The position numbers and the translations under genes are program-made. A stretch of DNA of 50,087 nt from Pirellula sp. (GTDB lineage: Bacteria; Planctomycetota; Planctomycetia; Pirellulales; Lacipirellulaceae). Under the pieces are notes generated by a model. The model did not search any database, was not told where the DNA came from, and worked only from the letters and a program-made list of their open reading frames with translations. The DNA is taken from contig PNKX01000031.1 of the NCBI GenBank assembly GCA_013822725.1, positions 1 to 50,087 on the forward strand, read 5' to 3'. Of the stretch, positions 40,659 to 49,125 are shown piece by piece; the stretch's first letter is position 1; the number at the start of each line of letters is the position of its first letter.

Positions 40659-43600
40659 TTAATCTTTGCGCTGCGACGAGATCCCCTTCGTGTACTCGCG
40701 GACTCGGTCGGCATATTCTGACGGCGGCTTTACGCGCAGGGCGTCGTTCGCACGGAGGTCGTCCGCTTTGGCTTTGCCCTGGAAACGCAATGGTCCGTTG
40801 TTGCGCGAGCCGAGGCTGCCGAGCGCTTCGTCGAGTTCCTGCTTCGCGTCGACTGCGTCTTCGCCTTGACCCGCGGCGCGGTCCTTCAAGTTCTTCCAGC
40901 GGTCGATGAATTGCTGCAATTCCGCTTCGGTCCAGCCGAGGTTCTTGAGCAGTTCGCGGTCGACTTGCTTCTTCGCGAGCTGTTGGTCGAGCCCTTCGAG
41001 CACCAAGTTGGTTTGCTGCCGCGCGTAATCGAGGTTCGCCTCGTCGGCGCCGAGTTGGCCGCTTTCGGCGGAGGAAGAACTTTGCGCATTGGAGCCTGTG
41101 CCGCCGCCCATCGGCGGGGCTGAACCGGCGGCGTTCTGGTTGCTGGGCTTGTCGCCGGGTTGCTGCTTGCTCTGCTGGTCACCGGGCGGCTGCTCGTTGG
41201 GCGACGAACCGCTGGGCGGCTGCTGGCCGGTTGCTTCGCCGCCGGGTTGTTGTCCTTGCTCGCCTTGTGATTCGGACCCTGCAGGCTTCTCGCCCCCTTC
41301 GGCGCCTTGCTCACCGCCGGCGGGCGGTTGCTGCTCGCCCCCTGGCTGGCCTTGCGGACCCTGAGAGCCTTGTTCGCCTGGCTTGCCTTGGGGCGAACCT
41401 TTCTCGCCTCCTTGAGGTTGCTGGCCTTGAGAGCCTTGCTGTCCCGACTCGCCTGGCTTGCCGCTCTGTTCGTTTCCTTGTTCGCCAGGCTGCTGTTGTT
41501 CCGACTCGCCCGTCTCGCCTTCTTTACTGCCGTTGCCGGCTTGATCGCCGCTCGACTGGCCTGTCTGGCCGTCCGCTTTTTGTTGGTCGCCGGCATTCGT
41601 GCCTGTTTCGCCTTCGCCTTGCTCTTGCGCGCGGCCAGCGCCTTCGTCGGCCGCTTCGTGTTGGCCAGGGCCACCCTTGCCGGGAGCGTCGGCCTTCTGG
41701 CCGCCGCCCTCTTGGCCGCCGCCTGATTGCTCGCCGCTAACGCCGCCCTGCGAATCGCTCTCCTTCTTGTCGGGTGAGCCGACTGGGGCTTCGTTGTCCT
41801 CGCGGCCGGGGCGATTGTCTTCTTGATTTTTCTTCGTCCCTTGGCGATTCGCGTCGTCGCTGCCCGGCGCGCCTTGCTCCTTACCGGTGCTGTGCCCGGC
41901 GCCAGAGTCGCCGCCGCTCTCGTTCATGGCGCTATCGGGCGAAGGCTGTTTTCCCTCTTGCTGCTCTTGGTCGCCGTCGCCAGGTTTGGCCTCGCGGGCT
42001 TGGCTGGCGCCTTCGCGCTGGCTCGGGTTGTTGCCGGCAGCCTCGCCTTGTTGCTGCTGGTCGCCCGATTGCTCACCAGGGCCTTGGGGCTGCGCGCCTT
42101 CGGCCTGCGGTTGTTGACCCGTGCCTTGCTTGCCTTTTCCGGCGGCATTCTTCGATTGGGGAGAACCGCCCGGCGGCTGGTCGCCTTGTTCAGCGCCGCT
42201 GCTCTGCTCGCCTTCGCCCGCTTCGTTCCCATTTTCTTTGGGCTCTTTCGGCTCTCCGCCGTTGGCGCCTGGTTGTTGGTTGTCGGGCGATGAATCGTTG
42301 GGCGAGCGCTCGCCTGCGGCGTCGCGGCTAAGGTTGTTGCCTTGTTCGCCGTTTTGCTCGCCTGATTGTCCGGCCTCGCCCGGCTGTTGTTCGCTGCTTG
42401 CTTGTGGCTCGCCGCCCGGTTGCTGCTCACCAGGCTTGCCGCCGCCGCTCTGCTGCGGGTTCTTTTTGTTCCAATCCTCCATGATGCGTTGCAGCGCGGT
42501 GGCGTCCTCGTCGCCTTCGGAGGAAACCTTACCGCCGGCGCCACCTGCTTCGCCCGAGTCTTGCCCGCCGGACTCGCCGCTCTCGCCGCCCTGTTCCGAT
42601 GGAGACTGACCCTCCTGCGGCTGTTTCTTCTGACCGCTGGCTCCGCCGCCGCTCCCTTGCGAACCCTCTTGCGGTGCGTCGCCTTCTGACTGCTCGCCCT
42701 CGCCGCCGCTCGAACCGCCGCCATTCTCGCCGGCTTGGTCCGATTCTTCTTTCGAATCGCCCGACTTGTTCCCGCCCCCGCCGCCGCCAGCGCCGTCTTG
42801 GCCTTGATCTCCCTCTTGGCCCGATTCGCCCGCCTTGCCTTTACCGCTGGAGCCGCCGGCGCCTGACTGCTGCTCGCCTTCGCCGCCGCCCTCGGAACTC
42901 TCGCCCCCTTGGCCGCCCGCGCCTCCCTGGCCGCCGCTCTCACCATTCTCGCCGCCTTGCTCGCCATCCTCTGGTTGTTTGGCGCCTTGGTTGGGCTGCT
43001 GTTGTTGACCCCCTTGCTGCGGTTTGTCGGGGCCGATGATCTTCAAGCGGCGATGTTCGCTGAGGCCGATGTTCGGCTCAGGGCGGCCGTCGAGCGCGAC
43101 GGCCCAATACTCCAACACGTCGCCCGGCTTCAGCCCCGCGTCGCCTGGGGTGAACAGCTTCGTCGCGACCGTGCGGCCCGTCTGAGGTTCGTTGATCATT
43201 TCGAGCAGTGGCTGCGGCTCGGCGTTGTCGACCTTGCCGACGATTGTCACGCTCTTCAGCCCGTAGTCGGGGTCACGCGCCTCGATCCCAATCGGGATGA
43301 CGTCGGCGAGGCGAGCTACCTGCTCGGGCGCCTCAGGCTGGGTGATGCTTACTTCGGGGCCGTAGTCGGGCGTCACTTCGATGGAGTAAATCGGTGGCTC
43401 GACATTTTGTCGGCCACCTTCGGCCGTGAATCGCAGCGCATATCTCGGATGGACGGGCGTCCGGCGGTCCTCGCGCAACTCCAACGGAATGGTGATCATC
43501 GCGCGATCGCCGTCAGTCTTCATCTGCAGATCGCTCGTGCCGTCGGCGTCGAAGTCGACGTAGGCGTTCTTGATCTTTTGGCTCGCCAGCGCGCCGATGG

Positions 43601-44627
43601 TGACCTTCGTCCCTTCGACGCCGCGAATGTCGCCGACGTGATTCGTCTCCTTGGTGGGCAGGCCCGTGTAGGGAGGGTAAGCGTAGTGAATCTTCTGGAC
43701 CATCAGCGTCGGTCGGGTGAAGACGGTCAGCTTGAACTTCCGCGATCGCGCGTCGCCGGCCTCAATCCAATACGACAGGTCTTGTTCGACGCCGGCGTCT
43801 GTTCCGCGCGGCAGCGCTGCTTCGAAGCGACGCGATTCGGGCGTGGGTCGTTCCATGCGGATCGACTCGTCGACGGTTGTTTCATCGGCGGTCGAATAGC
43901 GAAGTCGCACCGGTTCGTCGGCGCTGAGGCCGTGGATCTCGGCGGAGACTTCGACCCGTTCGCCGCGGGCGACCGATGTCTTGCCCGGTTTCACGTCCTG
44001 AATCTGCACGCGGCTCGGCGCCGCGATGTCGGACAAGGGGTTGATCACCCGGAGCGTCGAGAGGGCGAGGCTCTTGGGCGAGAGGACGGCGTAGACGGCG
44101 CAAACGGCGATCACGCCGAGCAGGGCGTAGCCGAGACGCAGGAGGGCCGAGCGATCGACCGAGCCGTCGAGGCCAGAGGTCGAAAGCTTGACCGCCGTCT
44201 GTTGTTCGAGAGCGTGGTAGACCCGCGCCGAAAGATAGTTGCGATGGCTGCGGAAGAGCAGCAAGTTGAGCAGGCTGTTCTTGAGCGTCGGCGTGTTGCG
44301 CTCGATCGTCTGGGCGGCGTAGACGGGATTAATCGGTTTGAGGAGCGGGACGAACTGCTTCCAGCCATACCAGGCGACCCCGGCGAGCATCACCCCGAAG
44401 AGGGCTATGCGACCGCCGTCGCTCAGGCCGCCGGGGACGATCCAGTGGTCGATCAGGGCGCCGACGAGTACGAAGGCGAGCAGGCCGATGAGGAGCGTCA
44501 GCGTTCCGGCGGCCAAGTCGAGGAGCTTGAGCGACCGCCGGGTGCGGCGAATCTGCTGATCGATGTACCCCTCGCTGTCGACCAAGACAGGATTGGACGG
44601 CTTCGGCGGGGGGGCGATCGTCGACAT
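40659..44627 (-). CDS. Giant membrane protein with Gln/Gly/Glu-rich low-complexity region (DUF4175-like)
   Basis: A 1322-residue protein started at MSTIAPPPKP. Three membrane helices are near residues 37-60, 72-92 and 165-185. Residues 190-520 form an extracytoplasmic beta-rich part with Ig-like segments (RVQIQDVKPGKTSVARGERV, PVRLRYSTADETTVDESI, YALRFTAEGG). Residues about 530-1190 are a very long low-complexity tract made almost only of Gly, Gln, Glu, Ser, Ala, Pro and Lys (GEQQPGGEPQ, GQQGSQGQQPQGG), certainly disordered. The last 130 residues are helical (NLVLEGLDQQLAKKQVDREL, LGWTEAELQQFIDRWKNL). Comparable proteins are standard in planctomycetes; function unknown. Long open frames on the opposite strand here are artefacts of this composition. 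Confidence 0.88.
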   Translation of the reverse strand: MSTIAPPPKPSNPVLVDSEGYIDQQIRRTRRSLKLLDLAAGTLTLLIGLLAFVLVGALIDHWIVPGGLSDGGRIALFGVMLAGVAWYGWKQFVPLLKPINPVYAAQTIERNTPTLKNSLLNLLLFRSHRNYLSARVYHALEQQTAVKLSTSGLDGSVDRSALLRLGYALLGVIAVCAVYAVLSPKSLALSTLRVINPLSDIAAPSRVQIQDVKPGKTSVARGERVEVSAEIHGLSADEPVRLRYSTADETTVDESIRMERPTPESRRFEAALPRGTDAGVEQDLSYWIEAGDARSRKFKLTVFTRPTLMVQKIHYAYPPYTGLPTKETNHVGDIRGVEGTKVTIGALASQKIKNAYVDFDADGTSDLQMKTDGDRAMITIPLELREDRRTPVHPRYALRFTAEGGRQNVEPPIYSIEVTPDYGPEVSITQPEAPEQVARLADVIPIGIEARDPDYGLKSVTIVGKVDNAEPQPLLEMINEPQTGRTVATKLFTPGDAGLKPGDVLEYWAVALDGRPEPNIGLSEHRRLKIIGPDKPQQGGQQQQPNQGAKQPEDGEQGGENGESGGQGGAGGQGGESSEGGGEGEQQSGAGGSSGKGKAGESGQEGDQGQDGAGGGGGGNKSGDSKEESDQAGENGGGSSGGEGEQSEGDAPQEGSQGSGGGASGQKKQPQEGQSPSEQGGESGESGGQDSGEAGGAGGKVSSEGDEDATALQRIMEDWNKKNPQQSGGGKPGEQQPGGEPQASSEQQPGEAGQSGEQNGEQGNNLSRDAAGERSPNDSSPDNQQPGANGGEPKEPKENGNEAGEGEQSSGAEQGDQPPGGSPQSKNAAGKGKQGTGQQPQAEGAQPQGPGEQSGDQQQQGEAAGNNPSQREGASQAREAKPGDGDQEQQEGKQPSPDSAMNESGGDSGAGHSTGKEQGAPGSDDANRQGTKKNQEDNRPGREDNEAPVGSPDKKESDSQGGVSGEQSGGGQEGGGQKADAPGKGGPGQHEAADEGAGRAQEQGEGETGTNAGDQQKADGQTGQSSGDQAGNGSKEGETGESEQQQPGEQGNEQSGKPGESGQQGSQGQQPQGGEKGSPQGKPGEQGSQGPQGQPGGEQQPPAGGEQGAEGGEKPAGSESQGEQGQQPGGEATGQQPPSGSSPNEQPPGDQQSKQQPGDKPSNQNAAGSAPPMGGGTGSNAQSSSSAESGQLGADEANLDYARQQTNLVLEGLDQQLAKKQVDRELLKNLGWTEAELQQFIDRWKNLKDRAAGQGEDAVDAKQELDEALGSLGSRNNGPLRFQGKAKADDLRANDALRVKPPSEYADRVREYTKGISSQRKD

Positions 44628-44787
44628 GCTGGAACTGCGTCCCACGGCGGCGGATGAACGTGACGGAGGGTTGCCTTCCATTATAGGAGAGGCGGCCCAA
44701 AGTTGAGACGCAGCGGCGCGATAAAAGGTCCATTCGCCCTGGTCGCGGGGGCCGAAATTCCGGAGAATCGCGAGATTGCCGCTGATT

Positions 44788-44965
44788 TGAACCGCCAAGG
44801 ACGCCAAGTACGCCAAGGAAATACGGGGAGAGTTGCCCGCGAATCACGCGAATCTGCGCGAATGAAGGAATGAGTTTTTGAATTTTATTCGTGTCCATTC
44901 GCGTCATTCGCGGGCCAATGTTTCTCTGTTTTCCTTGGCGCTCTTGGCGGTTCGTCTTTGAGGTT
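44788..44965. repeat. Nested palindrome (CGCCAAGG outer, CGCGAAT inner)
   Basis: AACCGCCAAGGACGCCAAGT on the left and TTCCTTGGCGCTCTTGGCGG on the right enclose CCCGCGAATCACGCGAATCT and ATTCGCGTCATTCGCGGG. It lies in the divergent gap between the giant gene and lpxK. Confidence 0.8.
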
Positions 44966-44997
44966 TGTAAAAAAGGCCGGGACCGAGCGTCGCTTTG

Positions 44998-46086
44998 ATG
45001 ATTTCGCCTTCTACGTTTCGTGATCTGGTCAGCGGGCGCCGGCGCGGCCTGGGGGGGGCGCTAGCGCGGCTGGCGATGGGGGCGGCGAGCGTGCCGTATG
45101 GGTGGGCGATTCGGGTTCGGAACCGCGGGTACGATCGCGGGTCGAAGGAGATTCATCGGCCGAGCGTGCCGGTGATTAGCGTCGGCAATCTTACGGTCGG
45201 CGGGACAGGCAAGACGCCGATGGTCGAGTGGCTCGCTCGTCACTTGCGGCGGCAGGAGATCCGCGTGGCGATCCTCAGTCGCGGCTACGGGGCGGAGCAG
45301 GGGGGGCTGAACGACGAGGCCCTAGAACTTGAACTCTCGCTGCCCGACGTGCCGCATCTGCAGAACCCTGATCGAGCCGCTTCAGCGCAGATTGCGGTCG
45401 ACGAGCTTGCGACGCAGTTGCTGTTGCTCGACGACGGTTTTCAGCATCGGCGGCTGGCTCGCGACTTCGACTTGGTGCTGCTCGACGCGACGGAGCCGTT
45501 TGGGTTCGACCATTTGCTGCCGCGGGGGACGCTGCGCGAGCCGGTCGCTGGATTGCGGCGGGCCCAGGCGGTCGTGCTGAGTCGGGCCGACATGATCGAC
45601 GCGGCGGCGCGCGAGGAGGTTCGAGCGCGGGTCGCTCGGCTGGCTCCGGCGGCCGCGTGGGCTGAGGTCGAGCATCGGCCAGCGTCGCTCGTCGACTCGA
45701 CAGGGGCCGTTTATCCGCTCGAGGAGCTGCGTGATCAGCCAGTGGTCGCGTTCTGCGGCATTGGGAATCCGGTGGGGTTTCGGCATACGCTCGCAGGGCT
45801 GGGCTGCCGTGTGGAGCGGTGGCGGGAGTTTCCCGACCATCACGACTACACGCGGGAGAACGTCGAGGAACTCGCGGGGCTGATCCGCGAGTCGGGGGCT
45901 CGGTTCGCCGTCTGTACTCGCAAAGATCTGGTGAAGTTGCGCGTGCCGGCGATTGGCGGGGCGCCCCTCCGCGCCGTGGGGGTCGAACTCAATTTTCTGC
46001 GCGGCGAGGCGGAGCTGACGGCAGCGCTTCAGCCTATCGTGGATGCGGCTGGCGAGGGCAATGACGAGATGTTCGGCGAGGCGTAA
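44998..46086 (+). CDS. lpxK: Tetraacyldisaccharide 4'-kinase
   Basis: A 362-residue protein of lipid A synthesis that phosphorylates the 4' position of the disaccharide precursor at the inner membrane. Walker A-type GNLTVGGTGKTPMVEWLA (63-80), preceding RPSVPVISV, then ILSRGYG, LLLDDGFQHRRLARDFDLVL and LLPRGTLREP are the family hallmarks. An N-terminal amphipathic/hydrophobic helix (GALARLAMGAASVPYGWAI) anchors it. The ATG at 44998 is chosen over the TTG three bases earlier. It shows that the organism makes lipid A. It is convergent with the BON gene. Confidence 0.94.
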   Translation: MISPSTFRDLVSGRRRGLGGALARLAMGAASVPYGWAIRVRNRGYDRGSKEIHRPSVPVISVGNLTVGGTGKTPMVEWLARHLRRQEIRVAILSRGYGAEQGGLNDEALELELSLPDVPHLQNPDRAASAQIAVDELATQLLLLDDGFQHRRLARDFDLVLLDATEPFGFDHLLPRGTLREPVAGLRRAQAVVLSRADMIDAAAREEVRARVARLAPAAAWAEVEHRPASLVDSTGAVYPLEELRDQPVVAFCGIGNPVGFRHTLAGLGCRVERWREFPDHHDYTRENVEELAGLIRESGARFAVCTRKDLVKLRVPAIGGAPLRAVGVELNFLRGEAELTAALQPIVDAAGEGNDEMFGEA

Positions 46087-46099
46087 TCGCTCGGTGGGG

Positions 46100-46129
46100 C
46101 TGGACTGATCGCTTAAGCGACCAGTCCGG
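46100..46129. terminator. Palindromic hairpin between convergent genes
   Basis: CTGGACTGATCGCTT followed at once by AAGCGACCAGTCCGG: a near-perfect 15-bp palindrome, centred between the ends of lpxK and the BON-domain gene. It has no T run, so any terminator action is inferred from position and symmetry. Confidence 0.6.
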
Positions 46130-46167
46130 AAGTGCTTGGAGAGCGTGTCTACAAAGGGGGCCCGAAC

Positions 46168-46587
46168 TTAACGGACCGTGTGGACTTCGATCTCGTTCAC
46201 CAAGCGGCCCAGCAGGCGGGTGTCCATAGCGGTCATCGCGAGGTGCTGGGCGATCTGCTTCACGTGGTACGAACGCGAGAAGCCGCGGAGGACGAACTGG
46301 CCCTGTTCGACGGTGACCGAAAGGTCCCGAATGCGGCCGGTTAGTTGCGTTTCGAGCGAGCGGAGAATCTCCTCGGCGACATCGTCGAGGCGGACTTCGG
46401 CTGGCTTGTGGATCGTCAGCCGCGGCAGTTGCGGGCGCTTCGTGAAGGGCCCGGTCGCTTCCGAGTCGCCGAGCGTCGTCAGGAGCGTCGCCGCCACGCG
46501 CGATTCGTCATCACGCTGGGCCGCTTTGCGCGTCAGCAGTTCGTCGCCGGCGATTCGATTGGAACTCCGCCCGCTGATTTTGATCAT
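46168..46587 (-). CDS. BON-domain-like protein
   Basis: A 139-residue protein with an ideal ribosome site (AAGGAGG, 9 bases before the ATG). The second half has the BON pattern: AEEILRSLETQLTGRIRDLS, VTVEQGQFVLRGFSRSYHVK and QIAQHLAM, ending in a strand (NEIEVHTV). The first 60 residues are charged and without a signal peptide. BON domains bind phospholipid or polysaccharide, mostly in the envelope, and the lack of a signal makes a cytoplasmic role more likely here. No operon partner. Confidence 0.8.
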   Translation of the reverse strand: MIKISGRSSNRIAGDELLTRKAAQRDDESRVAATLLTTLGDSEATGPFTKRPQLPRLTIHKPAEVRLDDVAEEILRSLETQLTGRIRDLSVTVEQGQFVLRGFSRSYHVKQIAQHLAMTAMDTRLLGRLVNEIEVHTVR

Positions 46588-46879
46588 CGACTAACCTCCT
46601 TGCGATCGCGCGGGCGCCTTCATGTGCGTCCACGCGCCGACAACGTTGCTCGTTCCATCGCCTTCGCGGCAATTCCAGCTGCGTGCCGTGAAGATGACGC
46701 AATCCATGCGTCGCTGATCGCAGAAGCCAGCCAGTTCCTTCGGGGGCGGACGGCCGGGAGGGAGATCAAGGTGGGTCGTCGCGGAAGTGCAGCCGTCGCC
46801 CGCCGGATCAATCTAGTCCGACTGGTGAAGAAACGTCAACAGAAGTTCGGACGTTTTGAGACTGCTTGCACGAGTAAAC
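46588..46879. other. Intergenic stretch, nothing recognised
   Basis: Upstream of the BON gene and downstream of cysC. It must contain the BON gene promoter. No structured element apart from the repeat that begins at 46880. Confidence 0.4.
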
Positions 46880-46958
46880 GGTGTCGGGAGCCTTTTGCCA
46901 CTGGCATCGTTCCACTCAAGGCAAAATATCCCTCTATTGGCAAAAGGCTCCCGACACC
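46880..46958. repeat. GGTGTCGGGAGCCTTTTGCCA inverted-repeat element, copy 2
   Basis: Perfect 21-bp arms at 46880-46900 and 46938-46958. The spacer contains GTTCCACTCAA as in copy 1 (30642-30717). As in copy 1, it lies 10-20 bp after the stop of a minus-strand gene. Confidence 0.92.
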
Positions 46959-46973
46959 ATCCTGCATCGAACT

Positions 46974-47636
46974 TCAAGCGACGTTTAGCTTTCCGGCTTC
47001 GGTGAGGTAGCGCAGGACTTCTTCAGCGAGCGCTTCGGGAGTGAACTCGGCCGATTTCAGCACGAGTTGCGGTTCGACTGGCGCTTCGTAAGGCGCGTCG
47101 ATCCCCGTAAAGTCTTTAATTTGCCCAGCCCGCGCTTTTTTGTAGAGTCCCTTGGGGTCGCGCGACTCGCATACCTCCAATGGGGCATCGACAAATATCT
47201 CGATGAAGTCGCCCGGGGCGAGCGTCGCCCGCACGGCGTCGCGATCGGATCGGTAGGGACTGACGAACGCCGTGAGCGTCACCAGGCCGGCGTCGCACAT
47301 CAACTGCGAGACGGCGCCCACGCGGCGGATGTTCTCTTCGCGATCTTGCTGGCCGAAGCCGAGCCCGAACCGCTGGCCAAATTCCGCGCCGTAGCGCTCT
47401 GCTAGCATTTGCGGCGTGGCGTTCAGGCCGTGGCGGACGTTGTCGCCGTCGAGTAGGTAGGTGCGAACGCCGCGTTCGAAGAGCTTGCGGTCGACGACGT
47501 TGGCGACGGTGCTCTTGCCGCAGCCGCTAAGGCCGGTGAACCAGACGACGCAGCCGCGGTGGCCGTTTTGGCGCTCGCGATCAGCGCGGGAGACGGATTG
47601 GTCGTGCCAGACGACGATGGGATTGGTGGGGTTCAT
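46974..47636 (-). CDS. cysC: Adenylylsulfate kinase
   Basis: A 220-residue APS kinase that phosphorylates adenylyl sulfate to PAPS. P-loop GLSGCGKST (35-43), YLLDGDNVRHGLN (60-72), GFGQQDREENIRRVGAVSQL (94-113), FVSPYRSDRD and the lid region KGLYKKARAGQIKDFTGID are all present. The first 27 residues are a short extension ending in RENQ-type basic residues. No sulfate adenylyltransferase gene lies next to it. It could serve sulfate assimilation or supply PAPS to sulfotransferases. Confidence 0.94.
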   Translation of the reverse strand: MNPTNPIVVWHDQSVSRADRERQNGHRGCVVWFTGLSGCGKSTVANVVDRKLFERGVRTYLLDGDNVRHGLNATPQMLAERYGAEFGQRFGLGFGQQDREENIRRVGAVSQLMCDAGLVTLTAFVSPYRSDRDAVRATLAPGDFIEIFVDAPLEVCESRDPKGLYKKARAGQIKDFTGIDAPYEAPVEPQLVLKSAEFTPEALAEEVLRYLTEAGKLNVA

Positions 47637-47696
47637 CTACGAATTCTAACCACCAAGACACGAAGGCACGAAGGGGGCACGAAGACGGGGGGATTA

Positions 47697-47910
47697 ACCG
47701 CCAAGGACGCCAACAGCGCCAAGGAAAGACAGTATTGCTCAATTCCCTTTGCGCCTTTGCGTGAGACACTTCTTCTTTAAAAGATCTCAGCAAAGGCGCA
47801 GAGGCGCAAAGAAAGACAAATACAAGGGTGGACTGACGTATTGCCGTCGTGTCCGTCGTGGTTCAATCCCACCCCCGCATTTCCTTGGCGCTCTTGGCGT
47901 CCTTGGCGGT
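47697..47910. repeat. Nested palindrome (CGCCAAGG outer, GCGCCTTTGCG inner)
   Basis: Outer arms AACCGCCAAGGACGCCAACA at 47697 and TTGGCGTCCTTGGCGGTT ending at 47910. The inner module is TTTGCGCCTTTGCGTGAGA near 47749 with AAAGGCGCAGAGGCGCAAAG near 47793. It occupies nearly the whole gap between cysC and the acyl-CoA dehydrogenase gene. Confidence 0.78.
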
Positions 47911-47923
47911 TAAGTCTTTCGAC

Positions 47924-49015
47924 CTAGTCGAGGATGCCAGCCAGTTCGCAGAGGTGGGCCGAGACGACCGGCTGGGGGCAGCTCCAGACGAGGAAGAAGA
48001 GGGCTTCGCGGCACCAGCGGCCGGCGGGGTGGCCGACGACGAAGCCGGCGCCTTTGGCGGCGGCGAGGGAGGCCTGGGTGGCGCGGAGAACGAGGCTGTT
48101 GGCGCCGCCGCGGAGCTCGTCGTTCGTGCACTTCGGCTCATTGCGGATCGCGGCGAAGAGAGAGGCTTCGAGTTCCTCGAATTCGCGGAGGAGGCCGTCG
48201 CGCGGCGGTTCGAGCTCGGGCCGTTTGCTCGCTTCGCTGGAGATGAAGTCGATCGCCGCCTTCGCGAGTCCCAGCGCGAGCGTCGAGGTGCCGAGGCCGC
48301 CGGTGCCGGCTCCTTTGCCAGCCGACATCACATTCTCGATGGGGCCGGCGATGAGCCACTCGTCAGCGACGAAGACGTTTTCGAGTTTGAATTGACCGGT
48401 GTGGCTGGCCGAGAGGCCGACGAGCTTGGCCGGCGGCGGCGTGCTGACGCCCGAAAGAGTTCTTGGCACGGCGGCTAGCAATTGCTCGCTCGTTGGCTCT
48501 TCGCCGTTCATCAGCGTGGCGCCGAGGACGACATAGTCGGCGTGGTCGGCGCCGGTGACCCAGGGGCTGAAGCCATCGAGCAGGAAGCCGCCGTCGACTC
48601 TGCGCGCTTGGAGGACTGGCTTCGCGACGTGTCGGCGGCTGGTGGTGAGGTGCGAGATGCCGACGGTGGCGAAGAGCTCGCCGTTGGTGAGGCCCGGCAG
48701 CAGCCGTTCTTTGAGCGAGTCGTTGGTCGACGATTCGATCCGGCGACAGGCGCCGTCGCGTTGCGTTTGGATGAACGTCGTCGTGAGGCAGGCGCCGCTG
48801 AGGGCGAGGTAGCCGCGAAGGATCGACTCTTGGTCCCACGCCTGGCCCCCCCACTCGGGGCCGGCGAACCACTCGTAGACGCCGTAGTCGGCGAAGAGGC
48901 GCAGCTGCTCGGCCGGCCAGTCGCCTGATTCGTCGAGCCGTTCCGCACGGGCGGCGAGCTTGCCGCAGAGTTCGGTGAGGGCGTCGTCGTCGGGGGAGCG
49001 GATGATGGTGGGCAT
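47924..49015 (-). CDS. Acyl-CoA dehydrogenase family protein
   Basis: A 363-residue flavoprotein of the acyl-CoA dehydrogenase fold. N-terminal helical domain with YGVYEWFAGPEWGGQAWD (the FGLFGLxxPxxxGG region), then LLPGLTNGELFATVGISHLT, VDGGFLLDGFSPWVTGADHADYVVLGA as the beta-domain with the FAD/substrate loop, and the C-terminal helical bundle (GLGTSTLALGLAKAAIDFIS). The usual catalytic glutamate region and the C-terminal RD-GG motif are not clear, and the protein ends about 20-30 residues short of typical enzymes, so the substrate could be something other than acyl-CoA. The final cysteines and tryptophan (RWCREALFFLVWSCPQP) are unusual. Confidence 0.85.
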   Translation of the reverse strand: MPTIIRSPDDDALTELCGKLAARAERLDESGDWPAEQLRLFADYGVYEWFAGPEWGGQAWDQESILRGYLALSGACLTTTFIQTQRDGACRRIESSTNDSLKERLLPGLTNGELFATVGISHLTTSRRHVAKPVLQARRVDGGFLLDGFSPWVTGADHADYVVLGATLMNGEEPTSEQLLAAVPRTLSGVSTPPPAKLVGLSASHTGQFKLENVFVADEWLIAGPIENVMSAGKGAGTGGLGTSTLALGLAKAAIDFISSEASKRPELEPPRDGLLREFEELEASLFAAIRNEPKCTNDELRGGANSLVLRATQASLAAAKGAGFVVGHPAGRWCREALFFLVWSCPQPVVSAHLCELAGILD

Positions 49016-49074
49016 CGTGTCTCGCGGTTGGCGTCGATTACGGCGATGGGTGGCCGACGCGCGCCGCGACGCCG

Positions 49075-49101
49075 AGCCCCCGGTTTGAAGAACCGGGGGC
49101 T
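49075..49101. repeat. Hairpin AGCCCCCGGTT-tgaag-AACCGGGGGCT
   Basis: A perfect 11-bp stem with a 5-base loop, of the same sequence class as the repeats at 26942 and 28716. It lies 25 bp after the stop of the phosphorylase gene (minus strand) and may terminate its transcript. Confidence 0.85.
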
Positions 49102-49125
49102 AAGCGAGGCGTTGATACGCTGCGT

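Noticed and set aside
40886..42967. Long open frames on both strands opposite or shifted from the giant gene
   Set aside because: They are by-products of the repetitive Gln/Gly/Glu codons; their predicted proteins are only Ala/Arg/Ser or Leu/Ala/Arg strings.
44628..44816. Upstream extension of the giant gene
   Set aside because: It reads into the nested palindrome at 44788; the ATG at 44627 directly precedes the conserved-looking protein start.
32613..47910. CRISPR arrays in the repeat-rich gaps
   Set aside because: The repeats are inverted and nested, with no regular spacers and no cas genes.
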